From: SZAS-103 sp038316385
Lineage (GTDB): Bacteria; Pseudomonadota; Gammaproteobacteria; Xanthomonadales; Xanthomonadaceae
Length of the DNA stretch: 64,000 nt
Direction of reading: 5' to 3'
Assembly (NCBI GenBank): GCA_038316385.1
Contig: JBBQAN010000002.1
Coordinates: forward strand, 124,001-188,000
This document shows, piece after piece, positions 20,197 to 28,260 of this stretch (position 1 is the first letter of the stretch; the number at the start of each line of letters is the position of its first letter). The notes under the pieces were generated by a model, which was not told where the DNA came from, made no database searches, and saw only the letters and a list, made by a program, of their open reading frames with translations. The position numbers and the translations under genes were made by a program.

Positions 20197-20529
20197 TTAT
20201 TTCACGCGATTAGCGATGAAGTGGTACGCCAGCATGCCCACGCCGGCCGCACCAATCAGTAGCCCGAAGGTGCCGGGGTTGTTGCCGTCCAGGTGCATGG
20301 CGCTGACCAGTCCAAATGCAATACCTACCGTGGTCAATACCAAACCCCATTTCAGCGCCGATAATCGACGCGCCTGTTCATCGGCGACCAGCATCTGCTT
20401 GACCAGATCCTCCGACACATGGTTTTCCACCATCTGCTTGCGCAAGCGCGCTTCAACCACGATCTTGATTGCCATCACGATGCAGACGAACAGCACCATC
20501 GGGATGAATTCGCCGAAATCGATGTTCAC
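20197..20529 (-). CDS. Small membrane protein, DUF6249-like
   Basis: A 110-residue protein with an N-terminal transmembrane segment (EFIPMVLFVCIVMAIKIVVEA), a charged middle (RKQMVENHVSEDLVKQML) and two further hydrophobic segments near the C-terminus. The start is GTG at 20529, preceded by AGGAG at good spacing, which makes this start convincing although the frame is open much further upstream. The layout recalls DUF6249 proteins, which often neighbour ECF sigma genes; that assignment is from memory. It is divergent from the sigma factor at 20683, with about 150 bases between them. Confidence 0.75.
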   Translation of the reverse strand: MNIDFGEFIPMVLFVCIVMAIKIVVEARLRKQMVENHVSEDLVKQMLVADEQARRLSALKWGLVLTTVGIAFGLVSAMHLDGNNPGTFGLLIGAAGVGMLAYHFIANRVK

Positions 20530-20682
20530 GTTGATTCTCCTGGGCTCGGGCGAAATGACCCGTTCGCAACGATGGACAGGGGCAAAGCGCGTCCGGTTGC
20601 ACCTGGCTGCAATCGGAATCCGGCAATGCGGAATTCGCGCATAGTCTGCAACCATTCGGCGATGGCAGGTATCCATTCCTTC

Positions 20683-21246
20683 ATGAACGATGACAAGGAA
20701 CTTGTAACGGCGGTGCTGGAACGGACGCCGGGCGCGTTCGAGCAGCTGATCGCGCGCCACAAGGCGCTGGTCTGGCACGTGGTCTATCGGATGGTGAAGC
20801 ACCCGGAGGATGCGCGCGAGTTGAGTCAGGACGTCTTCCTGCGCGTGCATCAGCGCTTGCATCAATATCGCTTCGAAAGCGCGCTGGCGACGTGGATCGG
20901 CCGCGTTGCATTTTCGGTAGCGAGCCGGCATTTGCAGAAAAAAAGGTTGCCGCTGGCCGAGCCGGTCAATAACGAAGACGGCGATGCATTCGACGACATC
21001 GGCGACGGCTTCGATCTGGAAGCGGCCTGTGCGGATCGCGAAACGATGCAGTACCTGAACGCCGCCATCGAAGCATTGCCGCCGCTGCAACGCACGCTGG
21101 TGACGCTTTATCATCTCGACGAGATGTGCATCGCGGACATCGGCGGCATCACCGGTCTGCCCGAAGGTACGGTCAAGAATTACCTGTTCCGCGCGCGGCA
21201 GCGGCTGCGCAAGCAACTCGAAACCCGATTGGGAGCGATCGCATGA
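20683..21246 (+). CDS. ECF-type RNA polymerase sigma factor
   Basis: A sigma-70 family extracytoplasmic-function factor of 187 residues. Region 2 appears as FEQLIARHKALVWHVVYRMV, then EDARELSQDVFLRVHQRL and ATWIGRVAFSVASRHLQKK. Region 4 is a helix-turn-helix, CIADIGGITGLPEGTVKNYL, followed by RARQRLRKQL. I chose ATG 20683; ATG 20662 would add seven residues. The following gene starts inside its stop codon (ATGA at 21243), so the two are coupled, the usual arrangement for a sigma factor and its membrane-bound partner. Its signal and target promoters are unknown. Confidence 0.9.
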   Translation: MNDDKELVTAVLERTPGAFEQLIARHKALVWHVVYRMVKHPEDARELSQDVFLRVHQRLHQYRFESALATWIGRVAFSVASRHLQKKRLPLAEPVNNEDGDAFDDIGDGFDLEAACADRETMQYLNAAIEALPPLQRTLVTLYHLDEMCIADIGGITGLPEGTVKNYLFRARQRLRKQLETRLGAIA

Positions 21247-21659
21247 ACGCCAACGATCATGAAATGTCTTTGCAAGACCAAGCCGAGCGCGCCGAGCGCG
21301 AAGGTCTCGCAGCGGGATCCGACCCACGCGTGGATCGTTACCGCTTGGTCGTGCGCGCGCTGCGACAACCGCTGGAGCCGCAACTGCCCGCCGACTTCGC
21401 CGCGCGCGTTGCCATCGCCATGCAGCGCGATGGCGATGGTTTCGAGGACGTCATGGTTTCGCTGTTACTGCTGGCGATGGGTGTTGGAGCGCTGTTTTTT
21501 CTCGGCCCTGTGCTCGTGAATGCGGCGCGCACCGTCGTCGATGTTTCATTGCCGCCGCTGCCGTGGCGGCAAGCAGCGATGGCCGCGATTTGCATCGCCG
21601 CAGTCTGGGCGATGGAGCGTGGTTGGATGCGCGCACACACCGGCTCGCGCCGACTTTGA
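21243..21659 (+). CDS. Small membrane protein, probable anti-sigma partner
   Basis: A 138-residue protein with an acidic, helical N-terminal cytoplasmic half (residues 1-60, containing VRALRQPLEPQLPADFAARVAIAMQ) and two transmembrane segments (VSLLLLAMGVGALFFLGPVLV and WRQAAMAAICIAAVWAM). No canonical anti-sigma zinc motif is seen. A role in holding the sigma factor at the membrane is inferred from its four-base overlap with the sigma gene and its topology, not from a recognised domain. It ends 27 bases before the stop of the convergent msrA. Confidence 0.75.
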   Translation: MNANDHEMSLQDQAERAEREGLAAGSDPRVDRYRLVVRALRQPLEPQLPADFAARVAIAMQRDGDGFEDVMVSLLLLAMGVGALFFLGPVLVNAARTVVDVSLPPLPWRQAAMAAICIAAVWAMERGWMRAHTGSRRL

Positions 21660-21686
21660 CATCGGCCACAGCGGCATGGGAACGCA

Positions 21687-22367
21687 TCACATCGATTTGT
21701 GCGCGCTGGCACCCCAGACAGCCTGCAGGCGACGGTCGCGTCCACATCCAACGCGGTAGCGCTCGTAATATCCCGGGTTCTTGATCGTGAATTGCTGGTG
21801 GTAGTCCTCGGCCGGGTAGAACGTCGGCGCGGCGACGATCTGCACGGCGATCGGCTGCTTGAACACGCCGGAATGTTCGAGCGACTCCTTGTACGCCTGC
21901 GCCTGCCGCAGCTGCGTCGCATCGTGTGTGAAGATCATGCTGCGGTATTCGTCGCCGTTATCGCAGGCCTGGCCGCCAACCTGGGTTGGATCGATGTCGT
22001 GCCAGTAGATGTTCATCAGTTGCGTGTAGCTGACCTTCGCCGGATCGTAATGCACCTCGACCGCTTCGACGTGGCCGGTCGTGCCAGTGGAGACTTGCTG
22101 GTAACTCGGGTTTGGCACATGGCCGCCGCTGTAGCCGGAAATCGCGCTGACCACGCCCGGCACCTTGTCGAACGCGTGTTCCATAGTCCAGAAACAGCCG
22201 CCAGCAAATGTTGCGATCGCCAGTTTCGCGCCAGCAATGGTGTTGATCTGAGTGGCATTCGAGGGATCGTCAGCCGAAGCCGCGAGCGCATGACTTGCGA
22301 AAACCAACGCGACCGATAGCGCAAGCGCCGATATCGCCAACCTGAAAAATTTGGTGCGCATGATCAT
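21687..22367 (-). CDS. msrA: Exported peptide methionine sulfoxide reductase MsrA
   Basis: A 226-residue enzyme that reduces methionine-S-sulfoxide in proteins. The catalytic motif GGCFW has Cys58. The C-terminus has the GYYERYRVGCGRDRRLQAVWG segment, with a probable resolving cysteine. Unlike the usual cytosolic MsrA it carries an N-terminal hydrophobic signal (about residues 10-30, ending SHALAA), so it should act in the periplasm. The ATG at 22367 overlaps the msrB stop (ATGA), indicating coupled translation after msrB; a second ATG lies at 22361. Together the two enzymes would repair both sulfoxide isomers outside the cytoplasm. Confidence 0.9.
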   Translation of the reverse strand: MIMRTKFFRLAISALALSVALVFASHALAASADDPSNATQINTIAGAKLAIATFAGGCFWTMEHAFDKVPGVVSAISGYSGGHVPNPSYQQVSTGTTGHVEAVEVHYDPAKVSYTQLMNIYWHDIDPTQVGGQACDNGDEYRSMIFTHDATQLRQAQAYKESLEHSGVFKQPIAVQIVAAPTFYPAEDYHQQFTIKNPGYYERYRVGCGRDRRLQAVWGASAHKSM

Positions 22368-22879
22368 GTCCTCAATGCGGGCAATGGCTGGCCCTTCGCG
22401 ATGAAATTCAACGCGACTCCGTTGTTGCACCAGCGTTCTCCGCGTGGCTGCGGGCCGTCGTTGAAGATGTGTCCCTGGTGGCCGCCGCAGCGTACGCAGT
22501 GATATTCGGTACGTTGCGCGATCAGTTTGTAGTCCGACTTGGTCGCAGTATGGCCGACGATCGATTGGGTGAAACTCGGCCAGCCGGTGCCGCTGTCGAA
22601 CTTGTTCGCGCTGACGAACAACGGCAGAAAGCAGGCGGCGCACACGAAGGTGCCGGCGCGGTGTTCGTCGTTGAGCGGACTGGTGAACGCGCGTTCGGTG
22701 CCTTCCTCGAACAGCACGTTGTAGGACGCCGGCGGGAGCAGCTTTTGCCACGCTTCCCTGGTCTTGCTCAATGGCGGAATCACGATGTTGATTGGCTGGC
22801 TCGCGGCTTGCGCGAGTTTGGGCAACAGCGGCAATGCGACGAGCGCAGCGATCGATTGCAACAGAGTGCGGCGGTGCAT
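22364..22879 (-). CDS. msrB: Exported peptide methionine-R-sulfoxide reductase MsrB
   Basis: A 171-residue MsrB that reduces methionine-R-sulfoxide. Two CxxC pairs for zinc are at Cys80/Cys83 (CAAC) and Cys128/Cys131 (CVRC), and the catalytic cysteine is Cys151 in ERWCNN. The signature GTGWPSF is at 97-103. The N-terminus MHRRTLLQSIAALVALPLLP has paired arginines followed by a hydrophobic stretch and an AQAA end, compatible with a Sec or Tat signal, so the enzyme is probably periplasmic. It is the first gene of an msrB-msrA pair. Most gammaproteobacterial MsrB are cytosolic, so the export signal is notable but not unique. Confidence 0.9.
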   Translation of the reverse strand: MHRRTLLQSIAALVALPLLPKLAQAASQPINIVIPPLSKTREAWQKLLPPASYNVLFEEGTERAFTSPLNDEHRAGTFVCAACFLPLFVSANKFDSGTGWPSFTQSIVGHTATKSDYKLIAQRTEYHCVRCGGHQGHIFNDGPQPRGERWCNNGVALNFIAKGQPLPALRT

Positions 22880-22991
22880 AAAGACTCCACGACGGACGCG
22901 GCAGGATCGCCAGCGTGGACCGAACTATGTGTGAGGAGACGTTGTGCGGGCGTGAAGCCGTCGAAGTTGGAATGAACGCAGCGCGAGACGA

Positions 22992-24353
22992 TCAATGCTT
23001 CAGTAATAACGTCGCCAGCCCCAGAAAAGATGCAAATCCGCAACAGTCCGTGACCGTCGTCAGGATCGTCCCGCCAGCGAGCGCGGGATCGATGCCCATG
23101 CGTTTCTGGGTCAGTGGAATGAAGACACCAGCCAGTGATGCGGCGACAAGATTGAGCACCATCGCCGCGCCGAACGCGAGCGACAACAATGGATCCCGAT
23201 ACACGCCAAACGACACCAGTCCGACCGCGACTGCCCACAGCAAGCCGTTCACCAAGCCGACTGCAAGTTCCTTGTAGAGCAGGGGATACAGGTTGGTCAT
23301 GCCGACCTGGCCGAGTGCGAGCGCGCGCACCATGATCGTCAGCGTCTGGGTGCCGGCGATGCCGCCCATGCTGGCGACGATCGGCATCAGCACCGCGGTG
23401 GCGACGACTTTCTCGATCACCGGCTGGAAATTACTGATCACCCATGAAGCAAGGAATGCGGTGAGCAGGTTTATGCCAAGCCAGATCGCGCGGCTGCGCG
23501 CGGTGCGCGCGATCGGTGCGAACAGGTCGACGTCTTCGTCGAGGCCCGCCGCGCCCATGACCTGGTGCTCGGCCTGCTCGCGAATGATGTCGACGACGTC
23601 ATCGATGGTGATGCGACCGAGCAGGATGTTGCCCGCATCGACGACCGGCGCCGACACCCAGTCGTGGTCGGAGAACTGGTTGGCGACTTCGTCTGCGTGC
23701 GTATGCACTTCGATTGCCGGTTGTTCGTCGTCGATCAGTTCGTTGATCGGCGTCGTTGCCTCGTGCGTGAGCAATGCACTTAACGGAATCCGGCCGAGAT
23801 ACTGGTGGCGGCGGCTGACCACGAACAGATGATCCGTATGCTCTGGCATTTCGCCGCGCAGGCGCAGATAGCGCAGCACGACATCCACGGTGACGTCGGC
23901 GCGCACCGTGATCACATCCGGATTCATCAAGCGGCCGGCGGTGTCTTCCGGGTACGAGAGCACCTGTTCGAGGCGCTCGCGGTTCTCGCGATCCATCGAC
24001 TTGAGCACTTCGTCGATGACGGTGTCGGGCAAGTCATCGACGAGGTCGGCAAGGTCGTCGATGTCCAGTGTTTCGGCTGCGGCGACGAGCTCGTCCGGAT
24101 CCATGTCCGCGATCAGGCCTTCGCGCACCTCTTCGCCAACGTGCAGCAACACCTCGCCATCGTCTTCCGGATCGACCAGCCCCCACACCACATTGCGCTT
24201 GGCTGGCGGCAACGATTCGAGCAGATTGCCGATCTCGGCCGCCGACAGCGTGTTGACTAGCCGCCGCACCGGCCCCAGACGCCCACTGTCCAGCGCCTCG
24301 GACAACAGCCGGAGTTGGCGGGCAGTCTTGTCGTGGCGGGCTGCTTCGGCCAT
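22992..24353 (-). CDS. mgtE: Magnesium transporter MgtE
   Basis: A 453-residue MgtE. The N-terminal superhelical domain (about residues 20-135) is rich in acidic residues that sense Mg2+. Two CBS domains follow (about 140-265), with RADVTVDVVLRYLRLRG and LLGRITIDDVVDIIREQ. The C-terminal part has five membrane helices including PIVASMGGIAGTQTLTIMVR, the pore-lining signature of the family. The channel takes up Mg2+ across the inner membrane and is gated by cytosolic Mg2+ through the N and CBS domains. In related genomes mgtE often follows ptsI directly; here an opposite-strand lipoprotein gene lies between them. Confidence 0.93.
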   Translation of the reverse strand: MAEAARHDKTARQLRLLSEALDSGRLGPVRRLVNTLSAAEIGNLLESLPPAKRNVVWGLVDPEDDGEVLLHVGEEVREGLIADMDPDELVAAAETLDIDDLADLVDDLPDTVIDEVLKSMDRENRERLEQVLSYPEDTAGRLMNPDVITVRADVTVDVVLRYLRLRGEMPEHTDHLFVVSRRHQYLGRIPLSALLTHEATTPINELIDDEQPAIEVHTHADEVANQFSDHDWVSAPVVDAGNILLGRITIDDVVDIIREQAEHQVMGAAGLDEDVDLFAPIARTARSRAIWLGINLLTAFLASWVISNFQPVIEKVVATAVLMPIVASMGGIAGTQTLTIMVRALALGQVGMTNLYPLLYKELAVGLVNGLLWAVAVGLVSFGVYRDPLLSLAFGAAMVLNLVAASLAGVFIPLTQKRMGIDPALAGGTILTTVTDCCGFASFLGLATLLLKH

Positions 24354-24512
24354 TTGTGGCTCCGTGAGGCGATGGTATTATCGTGCGCTTTGGAGATGCG
24401 GCACATGCACGACCGCGTATTGCGGTCGGCCGCCATCGCATCATCGCCGATTCCGATGAAAACTATCTGGATCGCGTCCCTTCAAATGCAGGCTGCATCA
24501 TCAGGAGCTGCC

Positions 24513-24893
24513 GTGCGCCATCCACTTGCGTTGCTTGTGCTTGCATCGACTTTCGCCCTGGCCGCTTGCCACAACGGGCCGGAGCCAATGCCGACCCAGG
24601 CCTTCGCCAAGCCCGGCGTGACCATGAAGCTTGATCCGCCGGCAGCGCCGGACTGCAAGCCCAACACGACTTACATAGCAACGTTGAGCTGGTCGGTGGA
24701 CGGCATGAGCACGCCCAAGACCGACGTGCGTATAGGTGCACCCGATGGCCAGCTCTTCGCGCGCAGCAATGATCGCAGTTACCACGCCGAAACCGGCAAC
24801 TGGGTCAAACCCGGCCTGTGGTTCGTGTTGTCGGATCGCAAAAGTGGTGAGATTCTCGCTGCACTTCAGGCCGGGCCAAAACCCTGCCCTTGA
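24513..24893 (+). CDS. Small lipoprotein of unknown function
   Basis: A 126-residue predicted lipoprotein. The start is GTG at 24513 with a perfect AGGAG five bases upstream; the open frame continues back to 24315 but has no good start. Residues 1-20 form a lipoprotein signal (MRHPLALLVLASTFALAAC). The mature part is short and beta-like, with DCKPNTTYIATLSWSVDG and NWVKPGLWFVLSDRKSGEI, reminiscent of a small immunoglobulin-like or carbohydrate-binding fold, but no family is recognised. It is the only plus-strand gene between mgtE and ptsI, otherwise co-directional on the minus strand. Its stop lies 27 bases from the end of ptsI. Confidence 0.75.
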   Translation: MRHPLALLVLASTFALAACHNGPEPMPTQAFAKPGVTMKLDPPAAPDCKPNTTYIATLSWSVDGMSTPKTDVRIGAPDGQLFARSNDRSYHAETGNWVKPGLWFVLSDRKSGEILAALQAGPKPCP

Positions 24894-24920
24894 TGGGTTG
24901 CAGCGCACGCTGCGAAACTG

Positions 24921-26636
24921 CTAGTTGTTGAGGAGCCAGCGCTCGATCGCGCACCGGTCGGGCGCCCGCAACAGGTTGCGCGCGCGCGCGCGCAGCTTGC
25001 CCAGATCGCTATCGCGAATCGTCTGCCGGACTTCCAGCATTGTGGTCGGGTGCAGGCTGAAATCCGTCAGCCCCAGCGCGAGCAGCAGTTTGGTGTAACG
25101 TGCGTCGCCGGCCATCTCGCCGCACACCGCGACCGGCAGTTTGCGGCGGATGCCCAGCGCGATGACTTCGTGCAGCAGCCGCAACATCGCCGGATGCACC
25201 GGGGAATACAGGTCGGCGATCGCGTCATTTCCGCGATCCGCAGCGAGCAGGTATTGCACCAGATCATTGGTGCCGATCGACACGAAATCGACCTGATCCA
25301 CGAAGCTGCCGAGCGACAACGCAGCCGCCGGCACTTCGATCATCGCGCCGACCTCGAAGTGCTCGCCAACTTCAAAGCCTTCGTTGCATAGATCGTGCGC
25401 AAGCGACTTCACCAATGTTCGCACCGCGACCATTTCCTCGCGGCGGCTGATCATCGGCACCAGGATGCGCACAGCGCCGTACCCGGACGCGCGCAGGATC
25501 GCGCGCAGCTGCGTCTCGAACAGCGGCTGTCGCGCCAGTGACAGCCGCACACCGCGCAGGCCGAGCGCGGGGTTGGGTTCGCCCGCGAGCACCACGCCGG
25601 TGCCGTCGGCCTTGTCGGCGCCCAGATCGAGCGTGCGGATGGTGACCGAGCGTCCATTCATGCCGAGCACCAGATCGCGATAGACGCGGAACTGCTCATC
25701 CTCGTCCGGCAATTGATGACGTTGCAGGAACAGGAATTCGGTGCGGTACAAACCGACACCTGCCGCGCCGAGCGCATACGCTTCGGCGACGTCTTCGCGC
25801 GATTCGGCGTTCGCGTACAAACGAATGTCGACACCATCCTTTGTGCGCGTTTCCGCGAGGCGGAGCCGTTGCAGCGTCTTGCTTTCGCGCAGCAATGCCC
25901 GTTCGCGTAGGTGATAGCTGCGCAGGTCGGCGGCGGCGGGTTCGCGGATTACCTCGCCGGTGCCGCCATCCACCATCAACGCATCGCCGTCATTGATGCC
26001 GGCCAGCGCATCGTGCGCGCCGACCACGAGTGGAATATGCAGGCTGCGCGCGAGGATCGCGCTGTGCGAAAGCATGCTGCCGGTTGAGGTGACCACCGCC
26101 ACTACGCCTTGCGCCTGCAGTTGCGCGAGCTCGGCCGGGCCGACCGCGTCGGTGACCAGGACCTCGCCGGCGAACCCTGCGTGCGGTTCGTCCGGGCCGC
26201 GATGCAGCGCTGCGCGCACGCGGCCGATGACGTGCTCAATGTCTTCGCGCCGGCTCTTGAAATACGGATCCTCCATGCCGTCGAACACCGCGACCAGTCG
26301 ATCGCGCTGCAGCTTCAGCGCGTACTCGGCGCTGTAATGGCCGGTGCGTACAAGCGCGTCGAGACCGTGCAGCAGTTCGGGGTCGTCGAGGATCAACGCG
26401 TGGATGTCGAGGAATTCGCCGAGTTCGTGCGCGAGCGCGCCATGCAGGCGTTCGCGCAGGCCCTTGAGTTCATCGCGCGCGGCGTCCAGCGCGACGTGCA
26501 GTTTCGCGAGTTCGGCATCCACTGCAGCATGCGCAATGATTTCTTCGCGGGTGTCGGGTGTGTGTGCGAGCCGCAGCCGAGCGCGACCCAACGCGAGTCC
26601 ACGCGACGCGCCCTGGCCCGCGATCACCAGCCGCAT
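24921..26636 (-). CDS. ptsI: Phosphoenolpyruvate-protein phosphotransferase (enzyme I)
   Basis: A 571-residue enzyme I that takes phosphate from PEP and passes it to HPr. The phospho-accepting histidine is His191 in GSMLSHSAILARS. The C-terminal PEP-binding barrel has GAAGVGLYRTEFLFL, LDLGADKADG, GLRGVRLSL and DFVSIGTNDLVQYLLAADRGN. It lacks an N-terminal GAF domain, so it is of the ptsI rather than the ptsP type. Its ATG shares a base with the ptsH stop (TGATG), so translation is coupled. With HPr, a mannose-type EIIA and HPr kinase just upstream, and no permease in view, it probably feeds a regulatory rather than a transport chain. Confidence 0.93.
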   Translation of the reverse strand: MRLVIAGQGASRGLALGRARLRLAHTPDTREEIIAHAAVDAELAKLHVALDAARDELKGLRERLHGALAHELGEFLDIHALILDDPELLHGLDALVRTGHYSAEYALKLQRDRLVAVFDGMEDPYFKSRREDIEHVIGRVRAALHRGPDEPHAGFAGEVLVTDAVGPAELAQLQAQGVVAVVTSTGSMLSHSAILARSLHIPLVVGAHDALAGINDGDALMVDGGTGEVIREPAAADLRSYHLRERALLRESKTLQRLRLAETRTKDGVDIRLYANAESREDVAEAYALGAAGVGLYRTEFLFLQRHQLPDEDEQFRVYRDLVLGMNGRSVTIRTLDLGADKADGTGVVLAGEPNPALGLRGVRLSLARQPLFETQLRAILRASGYGAVRILVPMISRREEMVAVRTLVKSLAHDLCNEGFEVGEHFEVGAMIEVPAAALSLGSFVDQVDFVSIGTNDLVQYLLAADRGNDAIADLYSPVHPAMLRLLHEVIALGIRRKLPVAVCGEMAGDARYTKLLLALGLTDFSLHPTTMLEVRQTIRDSDLGKLRARARNLLRAPDRCAIERWLLNN

Positions 26637-26905
26637 CAGCCGCCCTCGTCGAAGTTGCGGGTGAACAGTGCGGTGGCCGCGTCCAGGGCAGCGGCTTCGT
26701 CGTCGCCCTGAGTGCGCAAGGTCACCGTGCTGCCCACTCCGGCCGCGAGCAACAAAACGCCCATGATGCTTTTGGCGTTGACCTCGCGGCCGTTGCGCAA
26801 CAGAAATGCTTCGGCGCGGAAGCCCGACAGTAGTTGCACCAGTTTCGCCGACGCGCGCGCATGCAATCCGAGTTTGTTGGTGATCAGGATTTCGCGCTCA
26901 AGCAT
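26636..26905 (-). CDS. ptsH: Phosphocarrier protein HPr
   Basis: An 89-residue HPr. His15 in KLGLHARASAKLV accepts phosphate from enzyme I. Ser46 in NAKSIMGVLLLAA lies in the context recognised by HPr kinase, which is encoded three genes upstream. So this HPr likely exists in both His- and Ser-phosphorylated forms, linking the phosphotransferase chain to metabolic state. I chose ATG 26905 (MLEREILITNK), with GGAAG upstream; it puts His and Ser at the canonical positions 15 and 46. A longer frame from 26947 would overlap the EIIA gene. Confidence 0.93.
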   Translation of the reverse strand: MLEREILITNKLGLHARASAKLVQLLSGFRAEAFLLRNGREVNAKSIMGVLLLAAGVGSTVTLRTQGDDEAAALDAATALFTRNFDEGG

Positions 26906-26943
26906 GACGATGCTTCCGGCTTGGTAGTTTGCAGTGGGCGGAT

Positions 26944-27336
26944 TCATGCGTCATCGGCGACCACCCCGTTGCGTGCGCCGCTGATCGCGACGCGCGCGAG
27001 CTCGTCAAGGTCGCACTCGGCGTGGTTGAGCACGCGCAGCAACATCGGCAGGGCGACTCCCGACACGCGGCGCGTCGGCGTACCGAGCTGCGCCAGACGT
27101 TGAGCGAGCCGACTCGGCGATGCGCCGTACAAATCCGTGAGCAACAAGACCCCGTCACCTGAATCCACCTTGCGTAGCACAGCGCTGGCTTCAACGAGGG
27201 CATTCTCCGGGAGCGCGTCGAAATCCAGTTCGAATACTCCGACGGCCAGCGAGAAGTGCCCAAGCAGACGCTCGGCAACCGCGCGATGCGCGCTGCCAAT
27301 GGCGTCGTGGGTGATGAGGAGTACGCCGACGGACAC
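26944..27336 (-). CDS. PTS EIIA component, mannose family
   Basis: A 130-residue EIIA of the mannose (EIIA-Man) superfamily. The phosphorylated histidine is His10 in VGVLLITHDAIG, and GVLLLTDLYGASPSRLAQ is the second family signature. It should take phosphate from HPr, but no EIIB, EIIC or EIID is near, so a regulatory role is more likely than sugar uptake. The start is GTG at 27336, three bases after the rapZ stop; ptsH follows 38 bases after its own stop. In the xanthomonad regulatory PTS this mannose-type EIIA appears where enterics have PtsN. Confidence 0.9.
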   Translation of the reverse strand: MSVGVLLITHDAIGSAHRAVAERLLGHFSLAVGVFELDFDALPENALVEASAVLRKVDSGDGVLLLTDLYGASPSRLAQRLAQLGTPTRRVSGVALPMLLRVLNHAECDLDELARVAISGARNGVVADDA

Positions 27337-27339
27337 GGG

Positions 27340-28260
27340 TTATTCGAGCTCGCGGTGATAAGTCAGCACGTCGTCGCGGCCGCTCGCGCGCACATGCCGT
27401 GTCAACTGCTCGGCCAGGTACACCGAACGATGGCGGCCGCCGGTGCAACCGAACGCGACGGTGACGTAGCTGCGCGTGCCGCCATCGAAATGCGGCAGCC
27501 AGGTATCCACGAACGCGATGACTTGCGATAGGAACAATTGCACATCGGGTTGTGCGTCGAGGTACTCACGCACTGCGTCGTCGCGACCGGACAACGGCCG
27601 CAATCGCGCATCCCAGTGCGGATTCGGCAACGCGCGCGCATCGAACACGAAGTCCGCATCGGCCGGTAATCCGCGTCGATACGCGAAGGACTCGAACAGT
27701 ACCGACAGGCCGGCCCGCACCTGCATCCCGAGTTCGGTGATGACTTGGCGGCGCAACTGGTGCACGTTGAGGTCGCTGGTGTCGATCACCAGGTCGGCGA
27801 GCGCGCGCACCGGCCCGAGCACGCGGCGTTCGAGCGCGATCGCATCGGCCAGCGCCAGTCCGGTGTTGCTCAGCGGATGCCGGCGACGGGTTTCCGAATA
27901 GCGCTTGAGCAGCACCGTATCGTTGGTGTCGAAAAACACCAGCCGATGATCGAAACCAAGCGCGCCGACCGCGGACAACCACTGCGGCATCTGGGTGAGG
28001 TCGGCGTCGCGATTGCGCACGTCGATGCCGACTGCCAGGCGCGGATGCGGATCGCTGCCGGCAGCGACCCTGCGCACGAATTCCGGCAACAATGCGGCGG
28101 GCAGGTTGTCAACGCAATTGAAATCCAGATCCTCCAGGGCGCGCAACGCGACCGATTTGCCCGACCCGGACAAGCCGGTGAGCACGATCAACGCGGGCTT
28201 GCCGGAAACCAATCCGTCGCCAGCCGGCACTTCGCCAACGTGCTGATGCGCGTCATTCAT
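27340..28260 (-). CDS. rapZ: RNase adapter protein RapZ
   Basis: A 306-residue RapZ (YvcJ/YhbJ) with an N-terminal P-loop GLSGSGKS at residues 29-36 and a C-terminal RNA-binding part including VAFGCTGGRHRSVYLAEQL. In E. coli RapZ guides RNase E to the small RNA GlmZ and so tunes glucosamine-6-phosphate synthase; whether the same RNA exists here is not known. Its ATG overlaps the hprK stop by four bases (ATGA), so the two are coupled. The first 20 residues form an extension before the fold (MNDAHQHVGEVPAGDGLVSG) that is somewhat longer than usual. Confidence 0.92.
   Translation of the reverse strand: MNDAHQHVGEVPAGDGLVSGKPALIVLTGLSGSGKSVALRALEDLDFNCVDNLPAALLPEFVRRVAAGSDPHPRLAVGIDVRNRDADLTQMPQWLSAVGALGFDHRLVFFDTNDTVLLKRYSETRRRHPLSNTGLALADAIALERRVLGPVRALADLVIDTSDLNVHQLRRQVITELGMQVRAGLSVLFESFAYRRGLPADADFVFDARALPNPHWDARLRPLSGRDDAVREYLDAQPDVQLFLSQVIAFVDTWLPHFDGGTRSYVTVAFGCTGGRHRSVYLAEQLTRHVRASGRDDVLTYHRELE

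Noticed and set aside
20615..20648. ECF-type autoregulatory promoter ahead of the sigma factor
   Set aside because: GGAAT sequences are present, but none has a TCTG-like -10 at about 16-17 bases, so I could not support it.
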